Part shown: positions 7,070 to 17,893 of the stretch, one piece after another
Position numbering within the stretch: the first letter of the stretch is position 1
How the letters are laid out: each line of letters begins with the position of its first letter
Assembly: GCA_003453695.1 (NCBI GenBank)
Contig: DMNK01000155.1
Location: 6,864 to 25,311, forward strand
Direction: 5' to 3'
DNA from: Acidimicrobiaceae bacterium
Lineage (GTDB): Bacteria; Actinomycetota; Acidimicrobiia; Acidimicrobiales; UBA8190
Length of the DNA stretch: 18,448 nucleotides
Notes under the pieces: model-generated
Told to the model about the DNA's origin: nothing
Seen by the model: only the letters and a program-made list of their open reading frames with translations
Databases searched by the model: none
Position numbers and translations under genes: made by a program

Positions 7070-7606
7070 ATGACCAACGACGGAATGCGGCGGTACTTCG
7101 AAGCCCTACTCGCCATGACGCAGATCACCCGATCTCGCGCCGAGGAAGTCGTGCGGGATCTGATGCGAAGCGGCGAGGTCGAGAGCAGTCGAGCCCAGGA
7201 CTGGGTCGAGGACCTCGTGCGCAACAGCAGACAGCGCTCGGAAGCGTTCGTCTCCACGGTCCGGAGCGAAGTCCGGCGCCAGATCTCCGATCTGGGACTG
7301 GGCGACGTGAACGATCTGGCCCGGCGGGTCGCCGACATCTTGGACAAGGCCGGGACTGCGGCGCGGCGCGCCACGGGTGGCTCCGCCGGGAGGGCCCGTC
7401 GCCCCGCCAAGAAAGCAGCGGGTCCGAAGAAGGCAACCGCCAAGAAGGCGACGGGCACCAAGAAGGCCGCCACCAAGCGAGCGGCTTCGGCCAAGAAGGC
7501 CGGCACCAAGAAGGCGTCGGCCACCAAGAAGGCAGCCGCCAAGAAGGCATCGGCCACCAAGAAGAAGGCGTCTCGCACCACCAGCGCCGCTCGCCGGCGC
7601 AGCTGA
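7070..7606 (+). CDS. Small basic protein: helical N-terminal domain plus histone H1-like Lys/Ala tail
   Basis: A 178-residue protein of unknown function. Residues 1-95 look helical and charged (for example [34 protein letters not shown]), reminiscent of phasin-like or polyhydroxyalkanoate-granule-associated proteins. Residues about 108-178 form a very basic tail of repeated KKA units, with lysine pairs every 5-6 residues (114, 120, 125, 131, 142, 147, 153, 158, 164) and a final AARRRS. Such tails occur in histone H1, mycobacterial HupB and PhaF-type proteins and bind DNA or RNA without sequence specificity. It occupies the position of the much smaller Rv1693 before tlyA; only 6 nt separate it from the tlyA start. 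DNA or ribosomal RNA binding is inference. The repetitive tail is also prone to length variation. Confidence 0.8.
   Translation: MTNDGMRRYFEALLAMTQITRSRAEEVVRDLMRSGEVESSRAQDWVEDLVRNSRQRSEAFVSTVRSEVRRQISDLGLGDVNDLARRVADILDKAGTAARRATGGSAGRARRPAKKAAGPKKATAKKATGTKKAATKRAASAKKAGTKKASATKKAAAKKASATKKKASRTTSAARRRS
7409..7568 (+). repeat. Degenerate AAGAAGGC-type coding repeats (KKA tail)
   Basis: The unit AAGAAGGC(G/A/C) recurs about every 15-18 nt across this stretch and encodes the KKA repeats of the basic tail. The near-identity of neighbouring units (GCCACCAAGAAGGC appears repeatedly) suggests expansion by slippage or unequal exchange. It lies wholly inside the coding region. Confidence 0.75.
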
Positions 7607-7612
7607 GCGAGG

Positions 7613-8443
7613 GTGGTCCGCCGCCGGCTCGACCATGAGCTCGTGCGGCGTGGGTTGGCATCCTCGGGCGAGCAAGCACGTGCTCTCGTCGACGACGGCG
7701 CGGTGCTCGTCAACGGCGCCCCGGCCGACAAGCCCGGGCGGCTGGTGGCGGACGACGAGGCGCTCGTCGTCCAGTCGCCGCAGCGCTTCGTCTCGCGTGG
7801 CGGCGAGAAGCTCGACGCCGCCCTGGACCATTTCGAGGTGGTGGTGGCGGGACGCCGCGCTCTGGACGCCGGCGCCTCTACCGGTGGGTTCACCGACTGC
7901 CTGCTGCAGCGGGGCGCCCTGCAGGTCGTCGCCCTCGACGTCGGGCACGGCCAGCTCCATCCCCGCCTGCGCCACGACCCCCGGGTGTCGGTCCTCGAGC
8001 GCACCAACGTCCGCACCGTCGACACCGGCGCCGTGGACGGACCCTTCGAGCTGGTCACGGCCGATCTCTCCTTCATCTCGCTCGCCTCGGTGGCGCCCGT
8101 GCTCGCCGGGGACCTGGCCAGCCCCGAGGCAGACGTGGTCGTGCTGGTCAAACCCCAGTTCGAGGCCGGACGCCAGGCCGTGCAGCGGGGACGGGGCGTG
8201 GTGCGGGACCCCGACGTCCGCCGGGCCTGCCTGGAGCAGGCCGCCTCCGCGCTGACCCGGGCCGAAGCGACCATCATGGGGGCGATGGCGTCACCGCTTC
8301 TCGGACCGGCCGGGAACGCCGAGTTCTTCTTGCACGCGCGGGCACACGGGCTCCGGGCCACGAGCCACCAGGAGCTGTCCGCTCTGATCGCCGCCGCCGT
8401 GGCCGATGCTCCCGACGCCGGCTCCGCTCGAGGGGACCGCTGA
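7613..8443 (+). CDS. tlyA: TlyA, 16S/23S rRNA (cytidine-2'-O)-methyltransferase
   Basis: Ribosomal RNA methyltransferase of 276 residues. In the characterised M. tuberculosis enzyme it modifies C1409 of 16S and C1920 of 23S rRNA, and its loss gives capreomycin resistance. The N-terminal S4 domain ([33 protein letters not shown]) is followed by SRGGEKL and the SAM motif [16 protein letters not shown]. The catalytic tetrad K-D-K-E is visible at Lys66, Asp151 (TADLSFISL), Lys180 (LVKPQFEAG) and Glu237 (GNAEFFL). The GTG at 7613 gives the standard TlyA N-terminus, 6 nt after the preceding stop. nadK follows after 2 nt. The tlyA-nadK-recN order is the same as in mycobacteria. Confidence 0.95.
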   Translation: MVRRRLDHELVRRGLASSGEQARALVDDGAVLVNGAPADKPGRLVADDEALVVQSPQRFVSRGGEKLDAALDHFEVVVAGRRALDAGASTGGFTDCLLQRGALQVVALDVGHGQLHPRLRHDPRVSVLERTNVRTVDTGAVDGPFELVTADLSFISLASVAPVLAGDLASPEADVVVLVKPQFEAGRQAVQRGRGVVRDPDVRRACLEQAASALTRAEATIMGAMASPLLGPAGNAEFFLHARAHGLRATSHQELSALIAAAVADAPDAGSARGDR

Positions 8444-8445
8444 TC

Positions 8446-9303
8446 GTGGCGCTCGTGGCGTTCGTGGTGCATCCCGACCGCCCCGAGGCCGACGCTGCCG
8501 CCGTGGCCGCCGAGAAGTGGCTGTCCGAGCGCGGGCACCGCAGTGTTCGACTACCCGGGATCGCCCAGAGCGACGGCTTGGGCCACGCCTCGTCCCCGAG
8601 CGCCGACGACATGTCCGGCGTTGACCTGGCCGTGAGCCTGGGCGGCGACGGCACCATGCTCCGGACGGTGAGCTCGGCGTCGGCCACCGGGGTCCCCGTC
8701 CTTGGAGTGAACCTGGGCCGCCTCGGCTACCTCACGGAGATCGAGCCCTCGGGGCTCGAGACGGCCCTCGAACGCTTCCTCGCCGGCGAGTACGCAGTGG
8801 AGGAGCGCATGACCATGGAGGTCGCCGTCGAACGGCGCGGGGGAGCCCCGTCCGCCGTCTTCGCCGCCCTCAACGAGGCCGTCGTGGAGAAGACGGTGCC
8901 CGGGCACACCGTGCGCATCGCCCTCTCCGTCGCCGGCCGGCCCTTCGTCACCTATGCCGCCGATGGCGTGCTCGTGTCCACGCCCACCGGCTCCACCGCC
9001 TACAACCTGTCGGTGCACGGGCCCCTCGTGAGCCCCCATCTCCGGGCCTTCGTGGTCACCCCGGTGTCGCCCCACATGCTGTTCGACCGCTCCCTCGTCC
9101 TGGAGCCGGTCGAATGGATCCGGCTGGAAGTGCTCGAGCCGCGCCCGGCGGTGGCGGTGGTCGACGGCCAGAGCGTCGCCATCCTCGAGCCCGGCGACGT
9201 CCTCTCGTGCCGAGAGAGCCCCGTGCCGGCCCGCCTGGTGACCTTCGCCGGGCGCGACTTCCACGCCATCCTGCGAGCCAGGTTCGGCCTGGCCGACCGC
9301 TGA
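8446..9303 (+). CDS. nadK: NAD kinase
   Basis: ATP- or polyphosphate-dependent NAD kinase (285 residues) that makes NADP in the cytosol. The diagnostic GGDGT motif is at residues 66-70 (SLGGDGTMLR), with NLGRLGYL at 89-96. The NAD-binding glycine-rich loop STPTGSTAYNLSVHGPLVSP starts near residue 178. Length is normal for the actinobacterial enzyme. GTG 8446 lies 2 nt after the tlyA stop, with AGGGG (8431-8435) about 10 nt upstream as a weak ribosome site. recN begins 17 nt downstream, so the three genes are presumably one transcript. Confidence 0.95.
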   Translation: MALVAFVVHPDRPEADAAAVAAEKWLSERGHRSVRLPGIAQSDGLGHASSPSADDMSGVDLAVSLGGDGTMLRTVSSASATGVPVLGVNLGRLGYLTEIEPSGLETALERFLAGEYAVEERMTMEVAVERRGGAPSAVFAALNEAVVEKTVPGHTVRIALSVAGRPFVTYAADGVLVSTPTGSTAYNLSVHGPLVSPHLRAFVVTPVSPHMLFDRSLVLEPVEWIRLEVLEPRPAVAVVDGQSVAILEPGDVLSCRESPVPARLVTFAGRDFHAILRARFGLADR

Positions 9304-9320
9304 CCACGAGCGGCAGCGAG

Positions 9321-13268
<3,948 letters not shown>

Positions 13269-13276
13269 CGGTCGCC

Positions 13277-14221
13277 GTGCCCGTCGCCACGCGCGTCCCG
13301 CTCAGCAGCTGCAGCGAGGAGTACCTGAGCTGGCTGGCCGTCGAGCAGGGCCGGGCCCGCAACACCTTGGCCGCCTACCGGCGAGACCTCGTCGCCTACG
13401 AAGAGTTCCTGGCCCGACGAGGACGCAGCGTCGCCGACGCCGATCTGGCCGTGGTCGAAGAGCACCTGGCCACGAAGCGGGCCGGCGGAGCGGGCCCGGC
13501 CTCGGTGGCGCGGGCGACGGCCGCCGTGCGGGGGCTGCATCGCTTCTGCGTGGAGGAGGGGCTCTGCGCCAGCGACCCCACCGCCGAGCTCGCCGCGCCG
13601 CCGCTGCCTCGGCGGCTGCCCAAGGCGTTGTCGGAGCCCGACGCCAAGGCGGTCGTCGAATCGGCCTGGGCCGACGACCCCGTGTCGCGGCGCGACCGGG
13701 CCATCTTGGAGCTGCTCTACGGCACGGGCATGCGGGTCTCCGAGCTGGCCGGGCTGTCACTCGGCGACCTCGGGTCCGACTCGGGCCTCGTGCGCGTCCT
13801 CGGCAAAGGGAGCAAGGAGCGCATGGTGCCGGTCGGCCGCCATGCCGCCTGGGCCCTGGAGCGATGGCTGGCGCCCGGGGGCCGCCCCGAGATGGCGCCG
13901 CTGCGCTGGGCCCGCCGGGGCGACGCCGAAGCGGTGTTCCTGAACCAACGCGGGGGACGACTGAGCCGGCAGGGGATATGGCTCGTGCTGAAGCGCAGGG
14001 CCCGGGACGTGGGCCTCGAGAGCCGGGTGCACCCCCACGTGCTCCGCCACAGCTGCGCCACCCACATGTTGGCCCACGGCGCCGACATCAGGGTGGTCCA
14101 GGAGCTGCTCGGACACGTCTCCATCGCCACCACCCAGGGCTACACCAAGGTGGGCGGAGAGCACCTGCGCCGCGCCTACGAGTCGGCGCACCCGCGCGCC
14201 AGCGGGGCACCGGGGCAGTAA
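13277..14221 (+). CDS. xerD: Site-specific tyrosine recombinase XerD
   Basis: Tyrosine recombinase of 314 residues that with XerC resolves chromosome dimers at dif. The N-terminal SAM-like/core-binding domain (about 10-105) is followed by the catalytic domain. All active residues are visible: Arg153 (GTGMRVSEL), Lys177 (LGKGSKER), His254 and Arg257 (HPHVLRHSCATH), His280 (LLGHVSIATT) and nucleophile Tyr289 (TQGYTKV). The XerD rather than XerC assignment comes from gene order after the NUDIX gene as in mycobacteria, and from the full-length XerD-like C-terminus ending in SAHPRA. GTG 13277 lies 8 nt after the previous stop. Its TAA stop forms part of the -10 hexamer of the next gene. Confidence 0.92.
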   Translation: MPVATRVPLSSCSEEYLSWLAVEQGRARNTLAAYRRDLVAYEEFLARRGRSVADADLAVVEEHLATKRAGGAGPASVARATAAVRGLHRFCVEEGLCASDPTAELAAPPLPRRLPKALSEPDAKAVVESAWADDPVSRRDRAILELLYGTGMRVSELAGLSLGDLGSDSGLVRVLGKGSKERMVPVGRHAAWALERWLAPGGRPEMAPLRWARRGDAEAVFLNQRGGRLSRQGIWLVLKRRARDVGLESRVHPHVLRHSCATHMLAHGADIRVVQELLGHVSIATTQGYTKVGGEHLRRAYESAHPRASGAPGQ

Positions 14222-14224
14222 TCT
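14219..14224 (+). promoter_or_regulatory. -10 element for the DksA/TraR-type gene, leaderless layout
   Basis: TAATCT fits TANNNT and overlaps the xerD TAA stop. Six nt (CCCTCC) separate it from the GTG at 14231, identical to the spacing at scpA. The intervening CCCTCC rules out a Shine-Dalgarno there, so leaderless initiation is the likeliest reading. Confidence 0.55.
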
Positions 14225-14230
14225 CCCTCC

Positions 14231-14566
14231 GTGGCGAACGACGCCCCGACGATCGATTACCGCGCCCTTCTGGAGGAGGAGAAGCGGAACCTCGAGGCCA
14301 AGCTCGAAGAGCTCGGCCTGGGCGGACCTGGCCTCACGTACGACTCCAACTTCGCCGACTCCAGCCAGGTGACCGCTGAGCGTGGCGAAGTCGAGGCGCT
14401 GGCGGCCAAGCTGCGCGACACCCTGGACGAGGTGCAGCAGGCCTTGGACAAGCTGGCCCAGGGCGACTTCGGCAAGTGCGAGAACTGCGGGCAGCCCATC
14501 GACCCGGTCCGCCTCGAGGCCATGCCGGCCACGCGCTACTGCATCAACTGCGCATCGAAGCACTGA
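14231..14566 (+). CDS. DksA/TraR-family C4 zinc-finger protein
   Basis: Predicted 111-residue RNA-polymerase-associated or general regulatory protein. The C-terminal zinc finger is CENCGQPI...YCINC (C83, C86, C104, C107). The N-terminal half is a helical hairpin: LLEEEKRNLEAKLEELGL, a tip segment YDSNFADSSQVTAERGEV, then VEALAAKLRDTLDEVQQALDKLAQGDFG, the last being the typical DksA/TraR lead-in to the finger. The acidic tip (D38, D43) may correspond to the DksA coiled-coil tip that enters the polymerase secondary channel; that equivalence is inference. It sits where mycobacteria would continue towards parA after xerD. It is shorter than E. coli DksA (151 residues) and resembles the common actinobacterial form. 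Confidence 0.88.
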   Translation: MANDAPTIDYRALLEEEKRNLEAKLEELGLGGPGLTYDSNFADSSQVTAERGEVEALAAKLRDTLDEVQQALDKLAQGDFGKCENCGQPIDPVRLEAMPATRYCINCASKH

Positions 14567-14619
14567 GCGGAACGGAACCAGGCGCCCGCCGGCGCAGGCG
14601 CTCCAGTGGGTGAACCTTC

Positions 14620-15423
14620 GTGAGCGGGTCCTGGCCGCCCCCGCCTCCACCACCCCCCGGCACCGGTGCGCCACCGCCGGGACCCAGCCGGCCGCCGCGC
14701 AGCAACCGAACCACCATCTGGGTGATCGCCGGAGTAGCGCTGGCGCTGCTGCTGGTGCGCACGCACCACGTGACGGTCTTCACGGTACTCGTGTTCTGCG
14801 CGCTCATCCCTTCGGTGATCCTGCACGAGGTGTCGCACGGGGTCGTGGCCCTCGCCTTCGGTGACGACACGGCCCGTCGAGCGGGCCGTCTCACGTTGAA
14901 CCCGGCACGCCACATCGACCCGTTCGGCACCGTCCTCCTGCCGGTCATCCTCGCCCTGAGCGGCGCCGGCGTCTTCGGATGGGCCAAGCCCGTCCCAGTG
15001 AACCCGAGCCGTCTGCGCCACCCCCGCAACCAGAACGTGGCCGTGGCGCTCGTGGGCCCTGCCGTGAACGTGGTCCTGGCCGTGGTCTTCGCCTTGGCCT
15101 ACCGGGTGGCGATCCCGGCAGCCGACAAGTTCACGCCGGCGGGATTCTTCCTCCCCATCACCGCCCAACCCACCTGGGTGGAGTTCGTCTTCGCCGCCGG
15201 GTACGTGAACGTGATCCTGGCCGCCTTCAACCTCATCCCCTTGCCGCCACTCGACGGATCGGCGGTGGTGGAGCGGCTGCTCCCGGCCCGGCTGCTCCCC
15301 GCCTACTACCGCATCCGGCCCTTCACGATCTTCCTGCCCCTCGTCGTGGTCCTCGTCTTCCCGGGCGTGCTGAACCGGATCTTCGACCCGGCCCTCAACT
15401 GGTGGTCGCGTCTGCTCGGATGA
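14620..15423 (+). CDS. Site-2 protease family (M50) membrane metalloprotease
   Basis: Polytopic membrane zinc protease of 267 residues. The zinc motif HEVSHG (His69, Glu70, His73) lies in the hydrophobic segment CALIPSVILHEVSHGVVALAFG, and the third ligand is Asp212 in FNLIPLPPLDGS. About five to six hydrophobic segments are visible (for example 32-46, 52-68, 103-115, 137-155, 185-203, 230-246). A Pro-rich cytoplasmic N-terminus (residues 6-28, eight prolines in a row) precedes them. No PDZ domain is present, so it belongs to the short M50 group, whose substrates are mostly unknown. GTG 14620 is the only start available, because the upstream GTG frame stops at once. The 53-nt gap before it holds a small hairpin. 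It converges on trpS with 18 nt between the stops. Confidence 0.9.
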   Translation: MSGSWPPPPPPPPGTGAPPPGPSRPPRSNRTTIWVIAGVALALLLVRTHHVTVFTVLVFCALIPSVILHEVSHGVVALAFGDDTARRAGRLTLNPARHIDPFGTVLLPVILALSGAGVFGWAKPVPVNPSRLRHPRNQNVAVALVGPAVNVVLAVVFALAYRVAIPAADKFTPAGFFLPITAQPTWVEFVFAAGYVNVILAAFNLIPLPPLDGSAVVERLLPARLLPAYYRIRPFTIFLPLVVVLVFPGVLNRIFDPALNWWSRLLG

Positions 15424-15441
15424 CGGTGCGGCCCGGCTCCC

Positions 15442-16440
15442 TCAGTTGGCGAAGCCTCCCGGGGGCGTGAGCAGCCCCGCCGCACGCATGGCGCGGTCCA
15501 GGGTGGGCCCCGCCACGCTCCGGGCCTTCTCGGCCCCGACGGCCAGAGCCTCGGTGACGTGGCCGGGGTCGGCCCGCAGCTCGGCGGCGCGCCGGCGCAC
15601 CGGCGCCAGCGTCTCGACCAGTGCCTCCGACACCGCCTTCTTGAGGGCGCCGTAGTTGGCGAAGCCGTCGGCCAAGCGCTCGATGTCGCCTCCCGTGGCG
15701 GCGGCCAGGATCTCGAGCAGGTTGGACACCCCGGGCTTGTGGGCAGGGTCGTAGCGGACATCGGTCCCGGTGTCGGTCACGGCCTTGCGGACCTTGCGGT
15801 CGATCTCCTCGGGGGGATCGAGCATGAGCGCGGTCCCGAGAGGGGACTTCTCCGACTTCGACATCTTGCGCGTCGGGTTCTGCAGGTCCATAACCCGGGC
15901 CCCGTGAGCGGGGACGGCCGCTTCGGGCACCACGAACACCTTCCCGTAGCGGTGGTTGAACCGGTTGGCGGCGTCCCGGGTCAGCTCGAGGTGCTGACGC
16001 TGGTCGTCGCCCACCGGCACCCGATCGGCGTCGTAGAGCAGCACGTCGGCAGCCATGAGCGCCGGGTAGGTGAAGAGCCCGGCCCGAGCCCCTTCTTTCT
16101 CCCCGCCCTTGTCCTTGAACTGGGTCATACGGTTCAGCTCGCCGTAGCTCACCGTGCACTCGATGAGCCAGGCCAGCCGGGAGTGCTGGGGCACGTGGCT
16201 CTGGACGAACAGGGTGCAGCGGGCGGGGTCGAGCCCGGCGGCGAGAAGGTCGAGGGCGACGTCGAAGGTGGCGGCGGACAGCGCGGCCGGGTCGTAGTCG
16301 ACCGTCATGGCGTGCAGGTCGGCGATGAAGAAGTAGCAGTCGTCGCGTTCCTGGTCCGCCACCCAGTTGCGAAACGCTCCCAGGTAGTTGCCGAGATGGG
16401 CCTCGCCGGTGGACTGGATGCCGGAAAGCACGCGTGCCAT
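15442..16440 (-). CDS. trpS: Tryptophanyl-tRNA synthetase
   Basis: Class I aminoacyl-tRNA synthetase charging tRNA-Trp (332 residues, normal for a bacterial TrpRS). The HIGH-equivalent signature is SGIQSTGEAHLGNYLGA near the N-terminus, and KMSKS is in TRKMSKSEKSPLG. FVQSHVPQHSRLAWLIECTVSYGELNRMTQFKDK and the VPVGDDQRQHLELTRDAANRFN segment are typical. The ATG at 16440 gives MARVLSGIQ. A second ATG 10 nt upstream (16450) is in another frame and results from a tandem duplication. No Shine-Dalgarno is seen; TACCAT (minus strand, 16454-16449) lies 8 nt before the start, consistent with a leaderless mRNA. It is the only minus-strand gene in the housekeeping half and is divergent from scpA. Confidence 0.96.
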   Translation of the reverse strand: MARVLSGIQSTGEAHLGNYLGAFRNWVADQERDDCYFFIADLHAMTVDYDPAALSAATFDVALDLLAAGLDPARCTLFVQSHVPQHSRLAWLIECTVSYGELNRMTQFKDKGGEKEGARAGLFTYPALMAADVLLYDADRVPVGDDQRQHLELTRDAANRFNHRYGKVFVVPEAAVPAHGARVMDLQNPTRKMSKSEKSPLGTALMLDPPEEIDRKVRKAVTDTGTDVRYDPAHKPGVSNLLEILAAATGGDIERLADGFANYGALKKAVSEALVETLAPVRRRAAELRADPGHVTEALAVGAEKARSVAGPTLDRAMRAAGLLTPPGGFAN

Positions 16441-16452
16441 GGCGTGCCATGG
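16433..16452. repeat. Tandem 10-bp duplication at the trpS start
   Basis: CGTGCCATGG occurs twice in direct succession (16433-16442 and 16443-16452). On the minus strand each copy supplies an ATG followed by GCACG, giving two start codons 10 nt apart in different frames. Only the downstream one (16440) opens trpS. The upstream copy also contributes most of the TACCAT -10 candidate. Confidence 0.8.
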
Positions 16453-16454
16453 TA
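16449..16454 (-). promoter_or_regulatory. Possible -10 for leaderless trpS
   Basis: On the minus strand TACCAT (TANNNT) lies 8 nt before the trpS ATG at 16440, the same spacing as for the radical SAM and Lys/Ala-tail genes. No -35 is convincing. Confidence 0.4.
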
Positions 16455-16512
16455 CGGCCCAGCCCCTCTGCGCCGGTGACCAGGCATGCACGGCTGGAAG
16501 GGCGGCAACCGA

Positions 16513-16518
16513 TAGGGT
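16513..16518 (+). promoter_or_regulatory. -10 element for leaderless scpA
   Basis: TAGGGT is followed by 6 nt (CGTCGC) and the scpA GTG at 16525. No ribosome site exists, and the gene starts a new divergent transcript, so a leaderless mRNA is the simplest reading. The block closely matches the one at 10989-11003. Confidence 0.6.
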
Positions 16519-16524
16519 CGTCGC

Positions 16525-17310
16525 GTGGCTGCCCACGTCCGGACCCCCGTCTACGAGGGGCCGTTCGACGTCCTGTTGCAGCTGGTCTCGGAGCACAAGC
16601 TGGACGTCTACGACATCCCCCTGGCTGACGTCGTCGACGCCTTCGTGCGCCAGCTCCCCGAGGCCCAGCCGCTCGACCTCGAGGTGTGCAGCGAGTTCCT
16701 GGTCATCGCGGCGGTGCTCGTGGAGTTCAAGTCCCGCGCCCTGTTGCCCGGCCCCGACGACGTGGAGGACGACGAGGAGCTGTCGGGCTTCGAGGAGCGC
16801 GACCGGCTGCTCGCCCGGCTCTACGAGCTGCAGGCCTACGCCGCCGCCGCCGACGCCTTCGCCGTCCTCATCGAGCACGCCGGCCGCTCTGTCGCCCGAG
16901 CCGCCGGCCTGGAGGAGCAGTTCCGCGACGCCGCCCCCGACCTCCTCGCCGGCACCACCTCCGAACAGCTGGCCGCTGCCTATCTGGTCGCCACCGCCCA
17001 GCAACCCGTGGCCGGGCTCGACCTCTCCCACGTCACGGTGGAGGCGGTCACCGTGTCCGAGGCGGTGGCCGAGCTGGAGGACCGCCTGCCCGGTGAGGGC
17101 ACGGTGGGCTTCCGCCAGCTCACCCGGCATTGCACGACGCGCATGCAGGTCATCGTGCGCTTTCTCGCCCTGCTCGAGCTGTGCAAGCGGGGCTGGGTCA
17201 CCCTCGACCAGGGCACCACCTTCGGCGACCTGGTGGTGACGTGGATCGGAGGGGCCCGCGAGCCCAGGACCGTCGCCATGGCGGGCTCCGTCGAGGAATA
17301 CGACGGCTGA
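16525..17310 (+). CDS. scpA: Segregation and condensation protein A
   Basis: Kleisin subunit (261 residues) bridging SMC heads in the bacterial condensin, needed for chromosome compaction and segregation. The N-terminal kleisin motif VYEGPFDVLLQLVSEHKLDVYDIPLADV matches the family's EGPxDLLLxLI...KLDIYDI. FLVIAAVLVEFKSRALLP is the second conserved helix, and the C-terminus (RFLALLELCKRGWVTLDQGTTFGDLVV) is the winged helix. The acidic middle (DDVEDDEELSGFEERD) is the variable linker. GTG 16525 starts the first gene of a plus-strand run with scpB 10 nt downstream. Confidence 0.95.
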   Translation: MAAHVRTPVYEGPFDVLLQLVSEHKLDVYDIPLADVVDAFVRQLPEAQPLDLEVCSEFLVIAAVLVEFKSRALLPGPDDVEDDEELSGFEERDRLLARLYELQAYAAAADAFAVLIEHAGRSVARAAGLEEQFRDAAPDLLAGTTSEQLAAAYLVATAQQPVAGLDLSHVTVEAVTVSEAVAELEDRLPGEGTVGFRQLTRHCTTRMQVIVRFLALLELCKRGWVTLDQGTTFGDLVVTWIGGAREPRTVAMAGSVEEYDG

Positions 17311-17320
17311 GGGCGAGGGG

Positions 17321-17893
17321 GTGACCCTCACCGAGGAGCAGCGCGCCATCGAGGCGGTCGTCATGTCGGCCGTGGAGCCGGTGCCCGACAGCCTCCTGGC
17401 GGAACTGCTCGAGCTGCCCGTCGAGCGGGTGACCGCCGCCTGCCGCCAGTTGGCCGCCGGTTACGCCGAGGAGCGGCGCGGCTTCGTCCTCGCCTTCGTG
17501 GCCGGTGGGTGGCGGTACCAGACTGCTCCGGAGCTGGCCCCCTTCGTGGAGCGCTTCGCCATGGAGGGCGTGTCGTCCCGACTGTCGGCGGCGGCGCTCG
17601 AGACGCTCGCCATCGTGGCCTACAAGCAGCCAGTGTCCCGGGCGCAGATCGCGGCGCTGCGTGGCGTGAACGTCGACGGGGTGGTGCGCCTGCTGCACCA
17701 GCGGGGCTACATCATGCCGGTGGGCCAGGCTCCCGGGCCCGGCCAGCCCGTGCTGTACGGGACCACCCCCGCCTTCCTGGAGAAGCTCGGGCTCGGGTCC
17801 CTCGAGGAGCTGCCGCCGGTGGAGGACCTCCTCCCAGGTGCCGAGGCGATGGAACGGCTGGCCGACCGCCTTCGCCCCGGACCGGATGCCTGA
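17321..17893 (+). CDS. scpB: Segregation and condensation protein B
   Basis: SMC-complex subunit (190 residues) that dimerises on ScpA. Two winged-helix domains are visible: residues about 1-75 (IEAVVMSAVEPVPDSLLAELL...FVAGGWRYQTAPEL) and about 85-150 (SRLSAAALETLAIVAYKQPVSRAQIAALRGVNVDGVVRLLHQRGYI, the strongest ScpB signature). The tail LYGTTPAFLEKLGLGSLEELPPV is standard. GTG 17321 follows a GGGCGAGGGG purine tract acting as ribosome site. Its end overlaps rluB by 8 nt. Confidence 0.95.
   Translation: MTLTEEQRAIEAVVMSAVEPVPDSLLAELLELPVERVTAACRQLAAGYAEERRGFVLAFVAGGWRYQTAPELAPFVERFAMEGVSSRLSAAALETLAIVAYKQPVSRAQIAALRGVNVDGVVRLLHQRGYIMPVGQAPGPGQPVLYGTTPAFLEKLGLGSLEELPPVEDLLPGAEAMERLADRLRPGPDA

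Noticed and set aside
7409..7600. CRISPR-like or tandem non-coding repeat
   Set aside because: The repeats are short, in frame and encode the KKA tail; there are no spacers.
13277..14221. Phage or integron integrase
   Set aside because: Full Xer active-site set, conserved housekeeping neighbours and no attachment repeats or phage genes indicate the chromosomal XerD.
14582..14595. GCGCC-N4-GGCGC hairpin between the DksA-type and M50 genes as a terminator
   Set aside because: The stem is only 5 bp, there is no T-run, and such repeats are common at this GC content.
15424..15441. Bidirectional terminator between convergent M50 and trpS genes
   Set aside because: The 18-nt gap holds no inverted repeat or T-run.
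15442..17364. 640-residue minus-strand frame extending trpS across scpA
   Set aside because: TrpS starts at 16440 with MARVLSGIQ; the upstream part is antisense to scpA.
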